A stretch of DNA of 64,000 bases from the NCBI GenBank assembly GCA_025558095.1, contig JAIVFI010000027.1:186001-250000 (forward strand). Direction: 5' to 3'. Below the pieces are notes generated by a model. It was given only the letters and a program-made list of their open reading frames with translations. It made no database searches and was not told where the DNA came from. Within the stretch, counting starts at the first letter, position 1, and every line of letters starts with the position of its first letter. Below, piece after piece: positions 51,291 to 62,458 of this stretch. The DNA is from Hyaloraphidium curvatum. Taxonomy: Eukaryota > Monoblepharomycota > Hyaloraphidiomycetes > Hyaloraphidiales > Hyaloraphidiaceae. A program made the translations under genes and the position numbers.

Positions 51291-54200
51291 ATGAGTGACG
51301 ACAGTTCCCTCCGCCGCCGCCGCGGAGGCACACCCGCCCCCGCGACGCCGACAGGGAAACGCACGAATGCCCCGGAACTGGTCGGTTGGGGTGTACGGAA
51401 GTGCTGGGCAACGCTGACGCGAGACGCGTCTGAGCAGAAGGTTGCTCCCAAGCCGGTGCCAAAGACCTGGTGGAACTCGCAAACCGAGGCTCTGCGGTGG
51501 AATATCATACTTCTCGTGTTCCTTTTCTTTGGCGTCGGAACTCGTTTCTGGAAGATTGGCCTGCCCCAGGAGGTCGTGTGAGTTCGAACGTGGAGTCACG
51601 CAGCGTTCGCTGCTGACTTCCCTCTCACGGAAAGCTTCGACGAGGTGCACTTCGGCAAGTTCGCCTCCTACTACCTCCGGCGAACCTACTTCTTCGATGT
51701 CCACCCGCCTCTGGGCAAGATGCTGATCGCTCTCGTGGGCTGGATGGTCGGATACAACGGCCACTTTGATTTCGACAATATCGGGGACGACTACGTCAAG
51801 AACAACGTGCCCTACGTTGCCCTCCGAAGTCTGTCTGCCATTCTCGGTGGCCTGCTGGTGCCGCTGGTGGTGGACCTCGGCCGGCGCCTTGGATTTGGGA
51901 TGGGAGCCAGCGTGCTCGCCGGAGCCATGGTCCTTTTCGGTGAGCCGATTCGTTGGACATCCTTTTCTGCCATGGTTGATCGCTCGTTTGCTCCAGACAA
52001 CGCCCTGATTTCCCAGTCGAGGCTCATTCTTCTCGACTCGATGCTCATCTTCAATACCATCTTGGCCGCGTACTGCTGGGTCCGGTTCTTCAACGAACGT
52101 CACAGGTATGTCTAGCTATCTCACGCTCGGCAAGCAGATGCTGAACGCACACGGTTTCGTTCAGTCCCTACAGCAAGAAGTGGTGGGGCTGGATTTTCGC
52201 CACCGGATTCATGCTGGCTGCGGCGATGGGGTTGGTATCGCGCCGCATTTGTTTCTTGCACCCTTGCTGAGTCAATCGTTCCGCAGAATCAAGATGGTCG
52301 GGCTCTTTGTTGTCGCTCTCGTCGGGATTGCCACGCTCGTCGATCTGTGGCGTCTGCTGGACTGGCGGCGCGGCATGAGCATCGTATGTTGGAAGCTGAA
52401 CTGTGGCGTTTCCTGGGTCTCACATAGCTGCGTTCCGCAGAACGCGTTCGTCGGTCACTTCATGGCACGAGCCCTCGGCCTCATCGTCGTACCGCTGTTC
52501 TTTTACATGTTTTGGTTCTGGCTCCACTTTACCATTCTCATCCGAAGCGGGCCCGGGGACGCTTTCATGAGCCATCGCTTCCAGTCTGAGCTCAAGGGCG
52601 GATCGGCCGTCAGCAACAGCTATCCCGTCCCGTACTACACCAACGTCACCATCCGACACCTGACCACATCGGTCTTCCTCCACTCTCACCTGGACCGTTA
52701 CCCCCTGCGCTATGACGACGGCCGGGTGTCGTCGGCAGGCCAGCAGGTGACAGGCTACCCGCACAAGGACATGAACAACATCTGGATCATGGAGCCCGCG
52801 GATCCGCTCATCTACCACAACGCGACCAAGATCCATCCGGATGACGAGAAGTCCGGCGTACGTTTCGTGCGGAACGGGGACATCGTGCGGTTGCTGCACC
52901 TCATGACCGGCTCGCGGCTCATCACGCACGACGTTGCTAGCCCGCTCATGTCCACGCACATGGAAATGACCACCATACCCGCAGAGGACGATCCGCGCCG
53001 TTACGAGGAAACCCTATGGAGGGTCGAGGCCGAAAACCTTGCCAAGGGGAACCGGATCCGGAGCGTGAGCATGTACGTAAAGCTCGTCAACGTCTTCCAC
53101 AAGGTCGCCGTGCACACCCACACGGGCGCCCTCCCTCCGTGGGGTTTTGGACAGCAGGAGATCAACGGGAACAAGAACCTGAATGAGAGGGCGAACCAGT
53201 GGTTCGTCGAGGACGTTCAAGTCGATTACGAGGACGACAAGCCGCAGCAGCGTGTTGCGCGGTCGGTCGGAATCTTTGCCGAAGCCGCCGAGGTCGGCGA
53301 GGAAGAGGTGGAGGAGGAAGAAGATTGGAAGCCCGATGAGGACAGCGAGTACGATCCGAAGACGCTGGTGCACACCCCCGCGACGGCAACCGGGGCTCCC
53401 AAGGCCGCCGGAACGCAGAGCTCGCAGCTCGACACGGCAACGTACGCGGAGGAGGCGGCTGACCCGAACGCGATCCGGATGCGGTCGGAAGTCATCATCA
53501 AGCACGTCAGGACGAACGGCTTCCTGCACTCGCACAATGAGCGGTACCCCCTCCGCTACGAGGACGGGCGCGTTTCCTCCCAGGGACAGCAAGTCACGGG
53601 CTACCTGCATCGCGACGATCCCAACAACAGGTGGCAGATCGTTCCCGTCACGGCGCCGTTCCCGAACGCGCCGGGTTGGCACCCCGCGGACGTGGAGGCG
53701 AGGAAGCGTATGCTGCGCGACGGCGATCTCGTCCGCCTCCGCCACGTATCTTCGGACTCGTACCTGATCACGCACGACGTGGCGTCGCCCTCGATGAAGA
53801 CCAACATGGAGATGACGGTGGCGAAGGACCCCGAGGCGCAGGCGCGCTTTGCCGAAACCGTCTGGCGGGTCGAGGTGATTCCGACCAAGCTGACTCCCGG
53901 CGGGAAGCCAGTGGTGTGGAAGTCGACCCGCCAGCGGGTGCGGAGCGGAGTCGGACAGCAGATCCGGCTGGTGAACGCGAATCACAAGGTCGCAATCTTC
54001 TCGCACGCCAAGGTGTTGCCCAAGTGGGGTTTCGGACAGTTCGAGATGAACGGGAACAAAGAAGTGCAGGACGCAGGCGGGAACGCGTTCACGGTGGAGG
54101 ATGTGTTTGCATCCTCCATGGCCGACGAGGATCAGGAAGGTGAGGCTGCGATATAGTTCAGCTGCTTCGGCGGGGGCTGACAGTTTGTTCAGTGGTGCCC

Positions 54201-55034
54201 AAGGAACCAGCGCCGTTGGTCGATCAAGGTCCCAAGATTCCACGTGTCAAGATCAACCGGGCTGCGCTCAAGGAAACAATGAAGTCAAAGCCTGTGGCCA
54301 AGATGGGCTTCCTGGCCAAGTTCTTGGAGTTGCAGTCGCTCATGATCCATCACAACGCGGGGCTCACAAAGGCCCACCCGTACCAATCGACTCCCATCAC
54401 CTGGCCGACGTTGTACCGTGGCATCAGCTTCTGGGAGCGCAAGGGCCCGCCGACGTGGCGGCAGATCTACTTGCTCGGGAACCCGCTGGCGTGGTGGATG
54501 GCGATCGCGGGCGTCGGCTTGTTTGCGCTCGTTTGGCTGCTGGATCAGATCCTGCTGCGCAAGGGCGTCGACGAGTTTGGCTACGTAGCCCGGAGGTTCT
54601 TCAACCGGAGTGTCGGCTACGTGGCCCTCGGCTGGGCGCTCCACTACCTCCCGTTCTACATCATGGGCCGCTCGCTTTTCCTCCACCACTACCTCCCGGC
54701 CTACGTCTTCAGCTGCCTCACGACGGCCGGCACGATCGAGTTCCTCATCAACGTCGTGCCCAAGATGCCTCAGGTCGTTTTCGGCGACGATGGCGTGAAG
54801 CCTACCGAGGACGAGTGCCGAAAGCAGTGGGAGGACGATCGGCGGCTGGAATCCGTGCGCCGCATTCCCTGGCGCACGGGCCGCAGCTGGTGGATCGCCG
54901 TCTGGGTTCTGTCGGCAGTGTTTGCCCTGACGTTCTGGCACTTTGCGATGGTCACGTACGGTGACCCCGTGACGGACGTTGAGTTGATCAAGAAGCGGCA
55001 GTGGTTGACCAGCTGGGATCTTCAGTTCATCTGA
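51291..55034 (+). CDS. PMT4: Protein O-mannosyltransferase, PMT4 type, with duplicated MIR module
   Basis: Seven exons (51291-51577, 51635-51939, 51997-52105, 52165-52230, 52287-52383, 52441-54139, 54193-55034) encode 1134 aa with all phases consistent. The N-terminal GT39 domain has the catalytic DE motif in FDEVHFGKFASYY, HPPLGKMLIALVGW, and DNALISQSRLILLDSMLIFN. PMT4 affinity is shown by the MIR strand form HSH..RYPLRY.DGRVSS.GQQVTGY. Two such MIR (beta-trefoil) modules occur, about residues 355-546 and 637-845, separated by an acidic linker; normal PMTs have one and are 730-900 aa. The C-terminal membrane helices (SFWERKGPPTWRQIYLLGNP onward) follow. The enzyme transfers mannose from dolichol-phosphate-mannose to Ser/Thr of secretory, mainly membrane-attached, proteins in the ER. 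Confidence 0.95.
52641..53220 (+). repeat. MIR module, first copy
   Basis: Codes for a three-MIR beta-trefoil inside the PMT4-like protein. Landmarks: VTIRHLTTSVFLHSHLDRYP, GYPHKDMNNIW, SRLITHDVASPLMST and the end WFVEDV. It aligns along its full length with the second copy at about half identity by eye. Confidence 0.9.
53485..54110 (+). repeat. MIR module, second copy
   Basis: Second full MIR module of the same protein: VIIKHVRTNGFLHSHNERYP, GYLHRDDPNNRW, SYLITHDVASPSMKT and the end FTVEDV. Nucleotides have diverged at many third positions, so this is an old duplication, not an assembly artefact. This copy looks closer to the standard PMT4 MIR sequence. Confidence 0.9.
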
Positions 55035-55154
55035 GGACGCGGCCAGCTCTGTGCGCACGCTGAATACAGCTGGATGCTGTGCTAGTGTCTAGCGTCCGCT
55101 TGTGATGAGTCTGCCACTACTGGGGAGCGCGAGCGCCATCTCCCAACGGACGCG

Positions 55155-55984
55155 ATGCAGCGCCTCGGCATCGTGTGCCGCGCGGCGAGCGCATGCAGGC
55201 CGTCGCCGGCGGCGGTTCGCGGCCTCTCCGCGACCGCGGCTGCACGCGCCGCCGCGCCCCCGTCGAAGCCGGCCCCGCGCTTCGTCAACCCGGTGCGCCG
55301 AGCCGCATCCCCCTTCCGGAGCTTTCCTGAGCCGTTAACGCTCGCAGGCCTTTGTTCCCGAGCCCGACCGGGACAACATCGAGACGCACACCGGCCCGCT
55401 CGACATCCGGCCGCCGCCCCGCGCCGTGACCAAGGAGGCAAACAACACCGGCTACGAGGGCACGTGGCGGAAGCCCATTCTCGACGTCCTGAAGAAGGAT
55501 TCGCCGCTGGGATCGTACCCGCGGTCGGATGTGGAGCCCCACCAGTTCCGCTCGCCCTTGGCCTACAAGTACGACAAGCAGGACCGGCGCGAGTTCGGCC
55601 AGTACATCCAGGACGAGGACGAGATTCTTAACATGTTCGGGCCCAACGTGCGCCAGGCGTTGTGGCGGCAGAACATCTGGATCGGCGTCGCGCTGGCGGG
55701 CGTGTTCTCGTACTGGGCGTTCTGGTACAGGTTGGTGGACGAGTCCCGGTTGCCACCACCCGCTGTGCTCATGCTTCTGAAGCGCGGTCAACCCCGAGGG
55801 ACGGGGAAATCTCGGCACTTCGCCGCCCGAGTACCCGTTCGATGGCCTCATCCGCGAGCTTGGCGGGGATCCCGACAACCCAGACGATGCCCACCTTGCT
55901 GCGTTCTACCACGGCGACAAGCGACCGTTCCGAACCGTCGGCTTCGACGGGGCGCTGCGTTCGGAGGGCAAAGTGTGGAACTGA
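55155..55984 (+). CDS. Complex I accessory subunit, NDUFB8/ASHI-like
   Basis: Exons 55155-55292, 55348-55730 and 55783-55984 give 240 aa; introns 55 and 52 nt. Exon 1 encodes an Arg/Ala-rich mitochondrial presequence (MQRLGIVCRAASACRPSPAA). After a hydrophilic stretch with YPRSDVEPHQFRSPL comes one membrane helix (IWIGVALAGVFSYWAFWY) and then NPEGRGNLGTSPPEYPFDGL followed by IRELGGDPDN, matching the NDUFB8 C-terminus with its LERGGDP-type motif. NDUFB8 is a single-span subunit of the distal membrane arm of NADH:ubiquinone oxidoreductase. Its presence shows the organism keeps a respiratory complex I. Confidence 0.85.
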
Positions 55985-56073
55985 ACATGGGAGTGTACGG
56001 CGACGAAGAAATTGACATCAATTTGCAATCCGAAACATCCTCTATCATCGCGTCCTCGGCACCCCGCTCGACG

Positions 56074-56231
56074 CCTAAACTCCCGTGTCCTTGTGGTGGA
56101 ACTCTATCAACGACCCTGATTGAGAGTGCAACGAGTTGCCCAGAACGGAAAGCCTAAACTCCCGTGTCCTTGTGGTGGAACTCTATCAGCGACCCTGATT
56201 GAGAGTGCAACAAGTTGCCCAGAACGCTAAG
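56074..56231. repeat. Tandem 79-bp duplication at the 3' end of the TOK channel gene
   Basis: Two head-to-tail copies, 56074-56152 and 56153-56231, differ at only a handful of positions (caacg/cagcg, acgag/acaag, cggaa/cgcta). On the minus strand the 56153-56231 copy lies in the last coding exon and contains its final codons and stop; the other copy is downstream of the stop. Confidence 0.95.
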
Positions 56232-58614
56232 CGCGTAGGCCCACAAAGCAATGTTGAAGAGAGAGTAGTAGGTCCTTTGCACCAACAGTCAGCAACGCGA
56301 AAAGTCGCTGGCGGGTAAGGCATACCAGAACTGCCACGAACGAGGCGTCGACGGGAAGTAGTCTCCAAATCCCGTAGTGGAGATGGTGACGAAGCAAAAC
56401 CAAACAGACCTAACGAACGAGAAGATGTCAGGGAGTGTCGCAGGCCCTGCTAGACCGCGATCCTTACTCGAGGTAGTCCCAATCAGGCTCCATCGCCATG
56501 AAAACGGCCGCGCCTTCGATGACGGGTCAGCGTAGGCAACTCGGCATGTCGTCCCGAACCCACCAAAAAGCCAATAAGCGATGCACGTTAACGCCATGGC
56601 AATAGCGATGGAGCGGTCCGTCCAGACCTGTATTTTCTCCTCCTCTTTGAACGCATCGCCGGCCTCCATGAGCCAGATAGATCGCCGTCGCTGCAATTCC
56701 AAGCCACGGTTCACCGTTCGGGTCGATTTCCCGCCGGCCGACATTGTCCGTGGCACTGTCCAGCCCCCGATCGACATGGTCCGATTGAATCCGTACCCGC
56801 CGACGGAAGTCGTGCCCATGGAGTACAAACTGCCGCCGTCGTCAAAGGTTTCCTCCCGTCCGGCCGGAGGATTGCGGCCCGCGGGCAGATTACCCCACTG
56901 CAGTCCCCCCCCTTTGGGGGCATCAGATGATTCCCCAGGGAGATTGCCCCACTGTAAGCCGCCGCCCTTGGGGACATCAATAGCGTCCGCGGCCGCAGGC
57001 GCGCCGTTCGACGGCGGGGAGACTTCCCCCAAGCTACCGTCATGGGTGACCTCGTCGGCCACCGGTGGCCTGGGAACCTCTTCGTCCAAAAATGAGCGGG
57101 AGCGCTGCGATCCCGCCCTCTGGTTCGTGGTGTCGAAGCTGTCCCGCCGCGTGCTCATCTGTCTCGCCGAATCCACCATTATTCCCAGCGGTACGTTGTC
57201 AGGATCGACCGAATTGCTCCTGGTCCGCTGGAAAGGTATCGAGTACGTCCTCGACACAGACGACTGCGTGCGTTGCAACGGGTACGAAGTGGCATCCACG
57301 CCTCCGCCTCCGCCCATCGTCACCGTGCTCATTCGCCGCACGTCTCGCGTTGTTGCACCGTCTCGCTTCCCTGACCGACGCCGCACCCATTCCTCAACCC
57401 ATGGACGGATTGAGATCTCGATCCTGTTTGCGAACGATGAGGAATGTGAAGGATAAAGAAGGGAGCGATTTCATTACCATTCAATCACTGCATGAGCGAA
57501 GCAGCGACGAAAGTTAGTTGTACACAATGTGGAATAGCGAGGAGAGAAGCTGAACCCACTTACTGCACGGATCGCAAAGAGAACTGTGTGCGGACGACGG
57601 TCAGTAAAAGAAAGCACGATCTCGTCGCGACCCACGGTTCACCGTCATCGTGATGCCGAAGATGCCCTGTCAAACAAGAACGCTCGTGAAGCACTCGCAA
57701 TGATAAACAACGTCAACTCACGTAGAAGATGCTGAAGACGTAACCGCCTCGGGTCTTCACGTTCAAGTGCCCATAGCCGATTGTGGTGAGAAACACGATA
57801 CAGAAGTAGAAGCTCTCGTGATACTTCCATCCTTCCATGGCTTCGTAAACTGCGCCTCCCACGAGGTACGTTGTCATGGCCAGGAGTGTGGCTAGCAACA
57901 TATCCCGCTTCGGAAGAGAGACCATGTCGTTGGGGCAGCCCAGAGAGGCGTCGATGATGTGCAGAGGCAGGGAACACGCCGCGCACACGATGGTGATCAA
58001 GGCGGAGATGTACCCTGGGGCAGCGCCGTGTCCAAGGTGCGTTCGTCACGATGGGGACGCTTTCCTCAGATGCGGCGGACCAACCTTCTGCTGCCTCCAT
58101 GGGAATTAGAATCTTCTTGTCCCTTAGTGAGCTCATGAACATCCCGTAGCAGACCGACGTGAACACCAGCTGGCCGAAGACGAAAAAAATGGCCAGATGG
58201 GATCCGATCTTGACGAACCGGTTCGTCGCACGCAGAGCGATGAGAATCCTGGAGATTGGAAACGTCCCGCTTGAGAACGGCAAGAGACCTCCGAAGCCGC
58301 GGTCGACCCAACCACTTTGCGATTCCGCACGCCATGCCGACGTAAAGAAGGACCCGCTCCGTGTACGTCAACTCGACGTGGTAAGTCTCCGCACCCCAAC
58401 CCCCATCTAGGCCCGCAGGAACCAGCCACACAGGCTCCGCGGCGGCCTGCACCATGGAGACCAAAGTGATCGCGTCGAAGAGGCCCGCCATGAACCACCA
58501 GACCCCGCAGGACTGGTCGTCCCGATCGAAGTACTTTCGACCCCATCCTTTGAAAGACTCCCAGCAGTTGGCGAGCCGGCCGAAGCGTCCATCTTTGTCC
58601 GGGGCCGCGCTCAT
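56154..58614 (-). CDS. TOK-type two-pore outward-rectifier potassium channel, nine exons
   Basis: Exons 58614-58313, 58248-58085, 58014-57722, 57666-57643, 57583-57564, 57423-56564, 56513-56468, 56409-56326 and 56274-56154 sum to 637 aa, all in phase. The eight-helix fungal TOK layout is visible: four helices, then helix-pore-helix with selectivity filter TTIGYG (about 232-237), and later helix-pore-helix with STTGFGD (about 580-586), ending FWTYYSLFNIALWAYALSVL. Between the two pore units is a cytosolic linker of about 250 residues, rich in Ser/Arg and containing a doubled PKGGGLQWGNLP motif and two QRT[QR]S[SN]S-type sites that could be phosphorylated. TOK channels carry outward K+ current across the plasma membrane. 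The exon 4/5 boundaries (57584-57642, 57424-57563) are the least certain. Confidence 0.9.
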
Positions 58615-58989
58615 GGTGCCTCCCGTGCCTCCCAGAAGTTGGAGAGCCGGCCCCGGCGTTCGCACTTGTCCGATCCGCAGCGCTCACAGCTCAGCAACTT
58701 CAGGGTGCGGCATAAGCTCCGAATACCCCGCTCAAGGCGACGAAGCGCCGGGGGTCGTGGACCCCGCGCGCGGTGATCGAGCCCTTTCCGCGTGGTCCCG
58801 CTTCCTCGGTCACGTGAGGGGGCCAAACACCGGGGTTGCGCCGAATCTCTAGCACTTCTATAGCAAGGAGCTACCGTGGCCGACCCTGCCTCGACTAGGA
58901 ACAGCTCGCGTTTTCTGTGCAGTCGTTGGAACCTCGGCCTCAGCTCCGGCCTCGCCGCTAGACTCCACCAACTTTTCGCCGGCAAAACG
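58615..58989. other. Divergent promoter region
   Basis: 375 bp between the starts of the TOK channel and the bHLH gene. No open frame of interest; presumably the promoters of both. Confidence 0.6.
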
Positions 58990-59745
58990 ATGGCTACCAA
59001 CAAGGTGAGCCTCGCCGGCCAGATTGTCATGTTGCCTTTGCGTGTTCTCGATGTCGGGACTGACCCAGGCACCTCGCTGTTTCACAGCGTCCAAGGACCG
59101 GAAGGTGGATGTCGGGCCTCGAATCCTCCATGGCAGTCGCTGAGACCTCTTGGCATCGACTTACTCACCTTTTGTTCAACGTAGTGACAATGTGGGCACG
59201 GAGACGCTCTATGTGTACTCGGCGGGCTCTGCGAGCGTGCCGACCGGGGCTGCCCCGCGTACCGGGCCGACTCCGCCCATTCCGGCGTCGGATCTCGGCA
59301 AGCTGAACAAAAAGGAGAGCCACAAGGAAGTGGAGAGGCGCAGACGGGAAGTCATCAACACCAACATGGAGCAGTTGGCTGCAATAGTGCCGGAGACGGG
59401 GGACAAGAGCAAGGGCCAGGTGCTGGCAGGCGCGATCGAGTACATCGCCAAGCTCAGGGCCGAGCTGAAGCAGAAGGACGTGGAGCTTGCGAGAAAAGAT
59501 AAGACGTATGGAACTGGCGGGATACGCGCTCATTTTGATCTCATCGGCCTTGACCGCCACTCTGCCACAGGATCGAGGATTTACAGCTGGAGATAGCCCA
59601 GCTGAACGAAACAAATGCCGCGCTTGAAGCCGAGCTCGAGAACGCGCACGACTTTGACGTTGACGGGTACCACGACGAGTGGGTTGCATCCTGTCTGGCT
59701 TCGCCTTCGGCAAAACTCACACACAACACCCTCCCGCCGTCTTGA
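58990..59745 (+). CDS. bHLH-leucine-zipper transcription factor
   Basis: Exons 58990-59004, 59088-59104, 59185-59505 and 59571-59745 encode 175 aa. Exon 2 is a 17-nt microexon; with it the N-terminus reads MATNKRPRTGSDNVGTE, a basic nuclear signal. The basic region KKESHKEVERRRREVINTNM has the His-Glu-Arg residues of class B factors that bind CACGTG. Loop and helix 2 follow as MEQLAAIVPETGDKSKGQVL and AGAIEYIAKLRAEL. The zipper continues across the last splice (KDVELARKDKTIEDLQLEI, LNETNAALEAELENA). It resembles Cbf1/USF-type factors. Targets are unknown. It is divergent from the TOK channel. Confidence 0.88.
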
Positions 59746-60324
59746 CCCCGTTACAGGCCATCGTGACCTTTCCATAGCTATCAAGTGCTGCCGAATTCGT
59801 TTGGCGGATTGCTTTGCCACGGTAGCCGTTTCGTAGAAGTGAACTTTGTCGGCGGTTTGAAAATGCATGGTTGATCGGCTGATGGCATGGTCCAGCTGGA
59901 ATGGTGGTGCTCCTTTTGGCTTGGGACACCCCTGGCTGTCGGTTCGGGCGTCCAGGGCCGGTTGGTCGCGTGTGGGTCGCGACTTGGTCGCGACGGGCAC
60001 CTCCACCCACCGCTTTCAAATCCCGAAGCCGTGGGAAGACACCTCCGCCGCACGAGCCATCGTCGGCACAGAATGCCACGCCCAGCAACCTAGCCGCGAG
60101 CCTGGTCCAGCACTCGCGCTCCGCCGCGCCCTGTCGGGGCCGTGTTCCGCCATACCCCGGACGGTAGCCCTCGACAACAAGCTCACCTCAGCTAGACACA
60201 CTGTCGTGGGTGGCTCCGGCGCAGTGGATCTTCTCCCCATTAATCGTCCGAGTTGCCCTCCGCTTCGCGCCGCCTGCGCTTCGCAGGCAGTTAGATTCGC
60301 ACCGCAGCTTCCACCGCCCGCGCG
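59746..60324. other. Intergenic, no gene seen
   Basis: 580 bp between the bHLH stop and the cyclin start. Frames on both strands are short and without domains. It should include the cyclin promoter. Confidence 0.55.
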
Positions 60325-62157
60325 ATGCCCGGGAAAGCGGAGGCGAGCGCTGCCGACAAGGAGAACCGGCAACCGGAAAGCGCCAACGAATCATGGACTC
60401 CTGGCAAGCGCAAGGCCGAGGAGCTGGAACCCGCGGCGGGGAGCAAGGTGCCCAGGGCGCTCGCCGCGGACAGTCGAGGTCCCAAGGACTCGACCTCGCA
60501 GCTCCCTCCGGTCGGCACTGTCTCTTACATCGAGTTGACGGTCATGAGCAACAAGATCGTGAAGGAGCCTGCCGCACAGACTGTACCGGCAGCAAGGAGC
60601 GCGCATTCGCCGACGTCGGCCGTCAACCTGCTTAGCAGCGGCATGGAACTCCTCAACGTCAGCACAGTTTCGACCGGTCGAACGGAGGTATGCAGGCTGC
60701 GGCATCCATGTGTTCGCGGATGTTCTCTGACTGGCGGATGGACGCCGCAGTTTGACGGTCTCGATAGAAGGTCGAAGGTTGGACCTCCCAATTCTGCACT
60801 CGCCCAAAGCGCTTACCATTCTTGGGGTGCCGATTTCAGAAAAGCAACTCGCTCGCCCTACAGCTGCCGCCAACGCCGGGTGAACCGGAGCAGCCGAGTG
60901 CATCTTCTCTCGGGGACGAGTGGTCTTTCGGAGCTTCGTCCGGCACCGAGGACGTCTACCCGACACCGTCACCTACATACTCGCCCAGAGAGCTCTTCTT
61001 TGGCTCGAACCGTGTCGAGGCTTCGGGCTGGTACAGAATCCGCGGTTCGGAAGAGGACGGCGAACCGTCGGTGGACGACCTCGACCGAGCTCAGGATCCA
61101 GATCCCCTTCACCTCCGCGAATACGCAGAAGAAATCCACCGCTACCTCAAGGACCTGGAATTGAAATCCAAGGTAGAGAAGTCGGCTCCCTCGTTCGCAC
61201 TAGCGCACGGAGGCTTACGTTCTCCTATAGGTCAAGCGGGACTACCTCGACACGCAACCGTTCATCACCTGGGAGATGCGGAACGACCTGATTGATTGGC
61301 TCATGGACGTTGCGCAACACCTTCGCTTCCACGCCGAGACAGTGCACCACACCTGCGTCCTCCTCGATCTCTACCTCTCTACATCCACGCGGCACGTGGA
61401 CCCCATACACTTCCAGCTCCTCGGAACTGCGTGCTTCCTCCTAGCCGCCAAGGTCGAGGAGATCGAGCCGCCGACGCTCAGCTGGCTCGTCGCCTGCGGG
61501 GATGGCGCCTTCGACCGCGAGTCTCTGAAGATCGCCGAAATCAACGTGCTCGATACCCTGGGGTGGAACGTCGGCGGCTTTACGAACATTTCCCACTTTC
61601 TTGCTCGCGCCTGCCGTGCCGAGGCCCTGGGCAAGACCAAGCACATCGCGGCGTACATAGTCGAGCTCGCTCTCTTCGAGAGGAAGCTCCTCGGCGAGAA
61701 TCCCTCCCTGGTGTGCGCAGCTGCGGTGTGGATTGCGCGAAAGGTCGCAGGAAAGAAGGCTTGCTGGGTGCGTCCGATGTCTCTCGCCGCATTCTCCGCC
61801 GCTAAGCATGCCCTTCAGACCCCGTCTCTCGAGTACCATCTGGACCAGTCGCCCGCCTCTGCTCCTTTCCACCACTGCGTTCGAGTTCTCTTTGACCGGT
61901 TGCGCCAAGGATCGCCGAGCCAGACGCTCTTGCTCCGACACCCGGGCACCTGGCTCGTTGTGCAAAAGTGGGCCAAGGTCGTCCCCCATGCGGAGCTCGA
62001 ACGGATGCTCCGGTCTTCAGCCGCCAAGTTTGCCGTCGAGCCGCCTTCGCCGTCTCCCACGCCTGTGGTCAGCTCTAGGTCGGGAGGCTTGATGGCTCGA
62101 TCGATGGCGCTCCCGCCCCCGCCCAAGCTCCGGCTCAACTTCCTGTCGTTCCCATAA
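60325..62157 (+). CDS. B/A-type (mitotic) cyclin
   Basis: Exons 60325-60687, 60751-60777, 60840-61172 and 61231-62157 give 549 aa; introns 63, 62 and 58 nt, all phase 0. The second exon is only 27 nt. The cyclin box is clear: YLDTQPFITWEMRNDLIDWL, MDVAQHLRFHAETVHHTCVL, LDLYLSTS, GTACFLLAAKVEEIEPPTL, LKIAEINVLDTLGWNV. The C-terminal cyclin fold follows (ALGKTKHIAAYIVELALFER, SLVCAAAVWIARK). The R and K/E pair used for CDK contact is in the MRNDLIDWL and KVEE positions. The N-terminal 240 residues are disordered with NRQPESANESWTPGKRKAEE; a canonical RxxL destruction box is not obvious. It should partner a Cdk1-type kinase. Confidence 0.9.
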
Positions 62158-62458
62158 CATATCTCTGAACTCTGGCTACGTATCGTTAGTTAGGTCCTAT
62201 TGATGTATCTGGTTGACTAGGTTGACTAAAGTGTCTATGCTGCAAGGTGTGCAGCTGCATCCGCAATCCACAAGCTGGATTACGATCGCCGGTACTCTCA
62301 AGAGCTATTGCACTTAGCTTTCATTCGGGTTGTCTTCCATTCAGTAGTCCAGGCCGGAGTCAGAGGAGGGCAAGGTCGTGCCTGGGTCGCGCTCGTCGCC
62401 ACATTTCCGAGACCCCGAAAAGGCATCCTCCGCTGCCCGAATCGCGCCTGGTGGCACC
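62158..62458. other. Intergenic, no gene seen
   Basis: 301 bp between the cyclin stop and the KDM5-like start. AT-richer than the genes; probable promoter. Confidence 0.6.

Noticed and set aside
60778-60839. Reading the cyclin leader through 60778-60839, or using a 38-nt intron near 60810
   Set aside because: A 62-nt GT-AG intron with phase 0 on both sides gives an intact chain, while the 38-nt alternative is shorter than any supported intron here and fails to join exon 1 in phase.
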